A DNA stretch of 10,860 nt from Deltaproteobacteria bacterium (lineage in GTDB: Bacteria > Desulfobacterota > JADFXK01). Within the stretch, counting starts at the first letter, position 1. Each line of letters begins with the position of its first letter. Shown here piece by piece: positions 6,754-10,860 of this stretch. The DNA is taken from contig JADFYA010000016.1 of assembly GCA_015233285.1 (NCBI GenBank), positions 9,543 through 20,402 of the forward strand. Direction: 5' to 3'. The position numbers and the translations under genes were made by a program. The notes under the pieces are model-generated. The model made no database searches. It was not told the DNA's origin and saw only the letters and a program-made list of their open reading frames with translations.

Positions 6754-6819
6754 ATGTCGCCCCAATTGCTTGATCAGCGTTCTTGGAAGAGCTTTTTCCG
6801 GCGGTGGCGCAGGGTATAA
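6754..6819 (+). CDS. Doubtful 21-aa basic mini-ORF with a strong ribosome binding site
   Basis: AGGAGGAG at 6743-6750 stands three bases before an ATG, an unusually good translation signal for a non-coding strand. The ORF ends at the TAA at 6817-6819. The predicted peptide, MSPQLLDQRSWKSFFRRWRR plus a final V, is strongly basic and aromatic at its C-terminus. It lies partly antisense to the last codons of the response regulator gene, which constrain most of the sequence. No plus-strand promoter was identified. It may be chance, a leader peptide, or the start of a lost gene. Confidence 0.2.
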   Translation: MSPQLLDQRSWKSFFRRWRRV

Positions 6820-8156
6820 TAATTAATATTAAGCAGCCGGGCCGCTTGGCTTTCGTTGCCTTGGGATATCTTGAAGGCCGCTTCAATGTAGTATTTTTCA
6901 ATAGTTCCTAACGTGGCCGCAAGGTCGATCCCGGCAGGCGGGATGGAGCAAGGGAAGGCGTTAAGTAGATCCGGTTCTTGTGGTCTCTTTTGTCCCAGGC
7001 CAAGATGTTCCAGGGTCAGCTCCGGGCCATCGTTAAATAAGACGCTTCTTTGGATCAGATTTCTCAATTCTCTAACATTCCCCTTCCAGGTGAAGGACTC
7101 CAGCGCCTTTTCCGCTTCCATTGAAATCCCGGTGAACCCCTTCCCCAATTTCCGGTTAAATTCCACCAAGAAATATCTGGCCAGGGGGAGGATATCTTCG
7201 CGGCGATCATTTAATGATGGAAGATCTATCCTGACCACGGCCAGCCGGTAGTAAAGATCACGGCGAAAAACGCTTTTATCCATCAAGTCATTGATGTCCC
7301 TGTTGGTCGCGGAGACAACTCGGGTTTCGAGCTTCCGCTTGGTAACACCGCCAACCCTATAATATTCGCCGCTTTCTAGGAAACGGAGCAGCTTGGCCTG
7401 GGCCTCCGGACTTAATTCGCACAATTCATCCAAGAATAAAGTCCCATTGGCCGCTTGTTCCACCAGTCCTTTCTTTCCAGAGGGCTTCGCACCGGTGAAA
7501 GCCCCTTTTTCATACCCAAAAAGTTCGCTTTCCACCAGGTCTTTAGGCAAGGAGGCGCAGTTGAACACAACAAACCGTCCTCTAAAACAAGGACTCTTAT
7601 AATGAATCGCGCTGGCCAGGAGTTCCTTACCGGTGCCGGTTTCACCCGTGATCAGGATCGAAGTGTTCCGGCTTTGGGCGACTTTTGAGACCAGCTCTAT
7701 GACGTTCTGGATGGCGTTGCTCTCGCCGATGAGGCAGGGCAGATTCTCCTCGATCAGCTTCTCTTGAAGTAACTGAATTTCCTTACGCATCCTGATGGTA
7801 TCCAGGGCGTTCCGCAAGGTCACCAACAAGGCATCGAGGTGCAGCGGCTTCAGCAGATAATCATAAGCTCCTAATTTCATTGCAGAAATTACGGTATTTA
7901 TCTCTTCGGATGCGGTTATCATGATAACCAGGGTATCTGAGTTGATGGCCTTGATTTCCTTTAGCGCCTCGATCCCGCTCATTCCCGGTAACCCAATATC
8001 AAGCAGCACCAGGTCGGGCGGTTCGGTCTTGATGGTCTCAAGGGCCGCTTCTGCAGTCTCAAAACCTTTGACCCGGTAATCGTTTTCGAGAGCTAAGGTT
8101 ATTCTCCTTCGAGCAGTAGGTGCATCATCGATGACATAGATGGTGTAACTGATCAT
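6774..8156 (-). CDS. NtrC-family sigma-54-dependent response regulator
   Basis: This 460-aa cytosolic activator has the classical three domains. The receiver (about 1-118) has D10 and D11, phospho-acceptor D53 in VLLDIGLPG, and K103 in LLKP. The AAA+ domain (about 142-370) has Walker A GETGTGKE (171-178), an intact GAFTGA loop (218-223) that contacts sigma-54, Walker B with LFLDE (240-244) and the FRRDLYYRL sensor region. A Fis-type helix-turn-helix closes it (about 421-458: NESQAARLLNINYYTLRHRR). A GTG at 8162 is possible and gives a 4-bp overlap with the kinase stop, but the ATG at 8156 is better: GAGGAG (mRNA, 8162-8167 here) stands five bases before it and five bases before the GTG is no such site. 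The gene is translationally coupled to the kinase, which must be its partner. The palindrome and sigma-54 promoter just downstream suggest that the ATPase operon is a target. Confidence 0.95.
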   Translation of the reverse strand: MISYTIYVIDDAPTARRRITLALENDYRVKGFETAEAALETIKTEPPDLVLLDIGLPGMSGIEALKEIKAINSDTLVIMITASEEINTVISAMKLGAYDYLLKPLHLDALLVTLRNALDTIRMRKEIQLLQEKLIEENLPCLIGESNAIQNVIELVSKVAQSRNTSILITGETGTGKELLASAIHYKSPCFRGRFVVFNCASLPKDLVESELFGYEKGAFTGAKPSGKKGLVEQAANGTLFLDELCELSPEAQAKLLRFLESGEYYRVGGVTKRKLETRVVSATNRDINDLMDKSVFRRDLYYRLAVVRIDLPSLNDRREDILPLARYFLVEFNRKLGKGFTGISMEAEKALESFTWKGNVRELRNLIQRSVLFNDGPELTLEHLGLGQKRPQEPDLLNAFPCSIPPAGIDLAATLGTIEKYYIEAAFKISQGNESQAARLLNINYYTLRHRRKKLFQER

Positions 8157-8158
8157 CG

Positions 8159-10860
8159 TCACTCCTCGAACCCCTTAAGGAAGTCAGCCAAGGCGGCCTT
8201 GACCCGACCGACTTCTTCTTCTAATTCCAGATACGTTTCTTCCACCTTGGCCAACTTGCCGGTCCGGGCCGTTTTTTCTAACCGGGCGTTCAAATCGACC
8301 GCCTTGTAAGCCGCAACGTCCCCTAGCGCGCTCTTGAAACGGTGGGCGCAGAATTCCAACTTTTTAGGATCACCAAGATGCACCGCCTGCTTGATACTAT
8401 CCAGATCTTTATCACAACCGTCAAGGAATATCATTACAAATTCTCTAACTAAGGCCAAATCGCCTAAAGACCGGGCGGCAACGTCATCAATATCTATGAC
8501 TTTGTCCTGAGGTTGGGACGTCTTCTGAATGTTTTCAATGACGGTCCCGGAATCGGACATCCGGCTAAACTTGTTGATCGTCGCAGTAAGCTCGCCCAGA
8601 TCAAATGGTTTGCCGAGATAGTCGTCCATCCCGGCGGCTAGACAAAGTTCTCGATCACCCTTCATTACTGAGGCAGTCATGGCAATAATCGGGATATATC
8701 TTCCCGATTGCTTCTCCTTTTCTCTAATCACCCTGGTCGCCTCTAATCCGTCCATTACCGGCATTTGGAGATCCATTAGAACCAAATCGTATTGTTGGAG
8801 GAAGATTTTTTCAACGGCTTCATGTCCGTCCACCGCGATTTCGACGGTGTGTCCCAATCTGGCCAAAAGCTTGGAGCCTACTTTCTGGTTGATGTAGTTA
8901 TCTTCAACCAGCAGAATTTTTAAGGGCTCTTTCCCGACGCCGGCCGCGGGCTCCGGTTCCGGCACGTGCAGCCTGGGTTCCTCTGTCCCGATGCTCAGCC
9001 AGGCCGTGAAATGGAATGTGACTCCAGACCCGGGATGATTACCTTCCACCCAGATGGCGCCGTTCATCAGCTCCACGATTTGTTTAGAGATGGCCAGCCC
9101 TAGACCGGTCCCTTCATATTTTTTGTTGTAGGAGATATCGACTTGCTCAAACGGATCAAAGATAGATGTAATTTTTTCGGCCGGGACTCCAATTCCGGTA
9201 TCCCGGACCTGGACATGAAGTTTGCACCGGGTTTCGGTGGTCTCTTCGGCCTGGATGTCTAAATCAATTTGGCCGGTTTCCGTGAATTTGACGGCATTGC
9301 CCAGTAAATTGATGAACACTTGACGCAGCCGGCCGGCATCTCCATAAAGGGACAAGGGAATTTGCTCAGCCACCGTGCACGTTAATTGGAGAAGTTTCTC
9401 ATCGGCTCTGGGGCGGATAATCAGGAACACTCGACGTATCAGCTCCGGCAAACTGAAGTTGACATCCAGCAGTTCCACCCGGCCGGCCTCAATTTTGGAC
9501 AAATCTAATATATCATTGATTAAATCCAGAAGGTGAGAGGCGCTTGTCCCGGCCATATCTAAATAATCAAGTTGTTCCGCGGTCAGGGAGGTGTCGTTCA
9601 ATAAGTTTATACTGCCGATGATCCCATTTATGGGAGACCGAATTTCGTGACTCATATTGGCCAGGAATTCGCTTTTGGCGCGGTTGGCCGCCTCAGCGGT
9701 TTGTTTGGCCTGATTCATCTTTTTTTCCCGGTGGTTAATTTCAGTAATGAAATAATTTACCGATTCGGCCATATCCGCCACTTCATCTCGGCCGCGGGTG
9801 GGGATCGGAACAGCCCGGTTTTCCACCAGGCCGCGCATGTACTCCTTCAAACCTATAATTCGGGCGATAACCGACCGTCTGATATAGAAATAAATGGCCA
9901 CGGCGCTGACCAGACCCAGCATCGGAATGGCGATCAACATGACGATAAGACGACCCACGGCGCGATCAAACAGGTGATGCTGCTTAAACACATCGTCTTG
10001 AACACCGGAGAAGATTTGGTGGACCATTTTGGCCAATTCCGCCGACAAGAATTTGTTTTCAATTAGATTATCTTCCATGCGCTGCTGTAGGGCGATCAAA
10101 TTTTCTTTGAGGGTAAAAATATTTTCTTTTCCGGTGCCGTAGTTGAAAATCTCCGTGTGAATCGGCCGCGCTGCGGCTTTGATTCTTGCCGGCAAGGCCT
10201 GCCAGGTTTGATCCGCTTCCGTCTGCAAGGAGGGAAATTCTCCTTTGAGATCATCTAACTCACTTTTGTTTGTCACCACATCCAGATAGAGCAAGGTGGC
10301 ATTCGCTCGATTAACCGTCTCACGCCAAAGATCAAATTTCATAAGATCTTCTTGGCAGTCACCGGGTGTCGAAGATAAAAGAGTGGATTTGTCAGGTAAG
10401 GGTCGGGGCGAAACCGGGCGGTAGTTAAAGCAGGGGTCCTGGCCAGGTTCGCCCATAGTTTGAGTGATCCGATATAGCCTGACGAAAATCTGCCGGGCCC
10501 GAAATTCGATTTTGAGACGGTTATCGGTGATCTCAATTAGTGTTTTCAGGTTGGCAAAAACCAGGTCGAACTGCCTGGACAGAACCTCAAGCGCCTTCGA
10601 TTCAACTCCGGCCTCTCGCAGCGGCCTGATGAATTTGTCTTTTTGGTTGATTTTCTCCTCGATATCTCTGGCTAAATTGGCCCGGATAAATTGATTCTGA
10701 GCCACGATGATATCCGGAGCATTGGCGATAATCCGTTCGCTTTCCCGGATGAGTTTTGAGGCCCCGACCAGGGCGGGAAGTTTGCGCCGGGAGATATCGG
10801 TGAAGCTTTGGTTGAACTGGGTGAACGCGATCGCAGCCCGGCCGGCGGAGACCAGGGTCA
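8159..10860 (-). CDS. TorS-like hybrid sensor histidine kinase (HAMP-HisKA-HATPase-REC-HPt), 5'-partial
   Basis: The frame is open through the right edge, so the 899 codons here lack the true start and first membrane helix. A GTG at 10705 is only an internal codon: the residues before it (GASKLIRESERIIANAPDII) continue a TorS-type periplasmic sensor, helical bundles typical of the TMAO-sensing family. Counting from the first whole codon: sensor 1-300, TM about 302-324, HAMP about 325-378, HisKA with H404 in MSHEIRSP, HATPase with NLLGNAVKFT (517-526), DTGIG (553-557) and GTGLGLA (583-589). The receiver has E652/D653, D696 in LMDLQMP, T728 and K750. A C-terminal HPt domain has H839 in AHRFKSALGD. 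All phosphorelay residues are present. The likely path is H404 to D696 to H839 to D53 of the regulator next door. The ligand is unknown; TorS family membership does not prove TMAO, and no torT or torCA genes are seen here. Confidence 0.93.
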   Translation of the reverse strand, partial: TLVSAGRAAIAFTQFNQSFTDISRRKLPALVGASKLIRESERIIANAPDIIVAQNQFIRANLARDIEEKINQKDKFIRPLREAGVESKALEVLSRQFDLVFANLKTLIEITDNRLKIEFRARQIFVRLYRITQTMGEPGQDPCFNYRPVSPRPLPDKSTLLSSTPGDCQEDLMKFDLWRETVNRANATLLYLDVVTNKSELDDLKGEFPSLQTEADQTWQALPARIKAAARPIHTEIFNYGTGKENIFTLKENLIALQQRMEDNLIENKFLSAELAKMVHQIFSGVQDDVFKQHHLFDRAVGRLIVMLIAIPMLGLVSAVAIYFYIRRSVIARIIGLKEYMRGLVENRAVPIPTRGRDEVADMAESVNYFITEINHREKKMNQAKQTAEAANRAKSEFLANMSHEIRSPINGIIGSINLLNDTSLTAEQLDYLDMAGTSASHLLDLINDILDLSKIEAGRVELLDVNFSLPELIRRVFLIIRPRADEKLLQLTCTVAEQIPLSLYGDAGRLRQVFINLLGNAVKFTETGQIDLDIQAEETTETRCKLHVQVRDTGIGVPAEKITSIFDPFEQVDISYNKKYEGTGLGLAISKQIVELMNGAIWVEGNHPGSGVTFHFTAWLSIGTEEPRLHVPEPEPAAGVGKEPLKILLVEDNYINQKVGSKLLARLGHTVEIAVDGHEAVEKIFLQQYDLVLMDLQMPVMDGLEATRVIREKEKQSGRYIPIIAMTASVMKGDRELCLAAGMDDYLGKPFDLGELTATINKFSRMSDSGTVIENIQKTSQPQDKVIDIDDVAARSLGDLALVREFVMIFLDGCDKDLDSIKQAVHLGDPKKLEFCAHRFKSALGDVAAYKAVDLNARLEKTARTGKLAKVEETYLELEEEVGRVKAALADFLKGFEE

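Larger units (their letters stand above)
6352..6773. other. Regulatory intergenic region between regulator and ATPase genes
   Basis: This 422-bp gap separates the 3' end of the response regulator from the ATPase gene, both on the minus strand. The stretch 6490-6600 is clearly AT-richer than its surroundings. Reading in minus-strand order it holds a 51-bp palindrome (6605-6655) with a 9-bp direct repeat CGGGTTGGG (6654-6662, 6677-6685) beside it, an AT-rich spacer, a sigma-54 promoter (6511-6529), a 13-bp palindrome (6477-6489) and a strong ribosome binding site. A short GTCG/CGAC hairpin (6386-6397) lies in the leader. No conserved gene is visible apart from a doubtful plus-strand mini-ORF at 6754. 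Confidence 0.7.

Noticed and set aside
1..10860. CRISPR arrays, tRNA or rRNA genes, insertion sequences
   Set aside because: No regular repeat-spacer pattern, cloverleaf or transposase coding sequence was seen.

Overview
The window reads as a chromosomal segment of a free-living Gram-negative bacterium. A sigma-54 activator, a GspE/PilB-type ATPase, a TorS-like hybrid sensor kinase, an OmpA-type peptidoglycan-binding domain and moderate GC together suggest a deltaproteobacterial (Desulfobacterota-like) or related lineage. That placement is inference, because no rRNA or marker gene is present. Coding density is high and all large genes look intact. The genes at both ends run off the window: the left one is probably, and the right one clearly, missing its 5' end.

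Left part, plus strand (1-3347). The first gene is a helical protein of unknown function whose frame stays open to the left edge. I suspect it is the C-terminal part of a large tubulin-like (FtsZ-like) protein, with low confidence. After 120 bp comes an unusual membrane-anchored fusion: an N-terminal four-cysteine zinc ribbon, one membrane helix, a PstS-like phosphate-binding domain and a C-terminal OmpA peptidoglycan-binding domain. A terminator-like hairpin follows, in the gap facing the convergent genes.

Right part, minus strand (3492-10860), two units. The upstream unit is a two-component phosphorelay: a TorS-like hybrid histidine kinase (sensor, TM, HAMP, HisKA, HATPase, REC, HPt) running off the right edge, overlapped at its stop by the start region of an NtrC-family response regulator (REC, AAA+ with intact GAFTGA, Fis-type HTH). 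The downstream unit is a two-gene operon: a GspE/PilB-type ATPase with a c-di-GMP-binding-type MshEN N-terminus, and 4 nt later an HDOD protein.

The 422-bp gap between the two units explains how they may be connected. On the minus strand it carries a very good sigma-54 -24/-12 promoter (6511-6529) about 150 nt before the ATPase gene. About 100-150 bp upstream of the predicted start lies a 51-bp near-perfect palindrome (6605-6655), the usual distance for an enhancer site. The simplest model is that the kinase relays phosphate through REC and HPt to the regulator, which binds the palindrome and switches on the ATPase-HDOD operon through sigma-54 polymerase. The ATPase output would then also be tuned by c-di-GMP. 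The sequence elements are directly visible; the wiring is inference.
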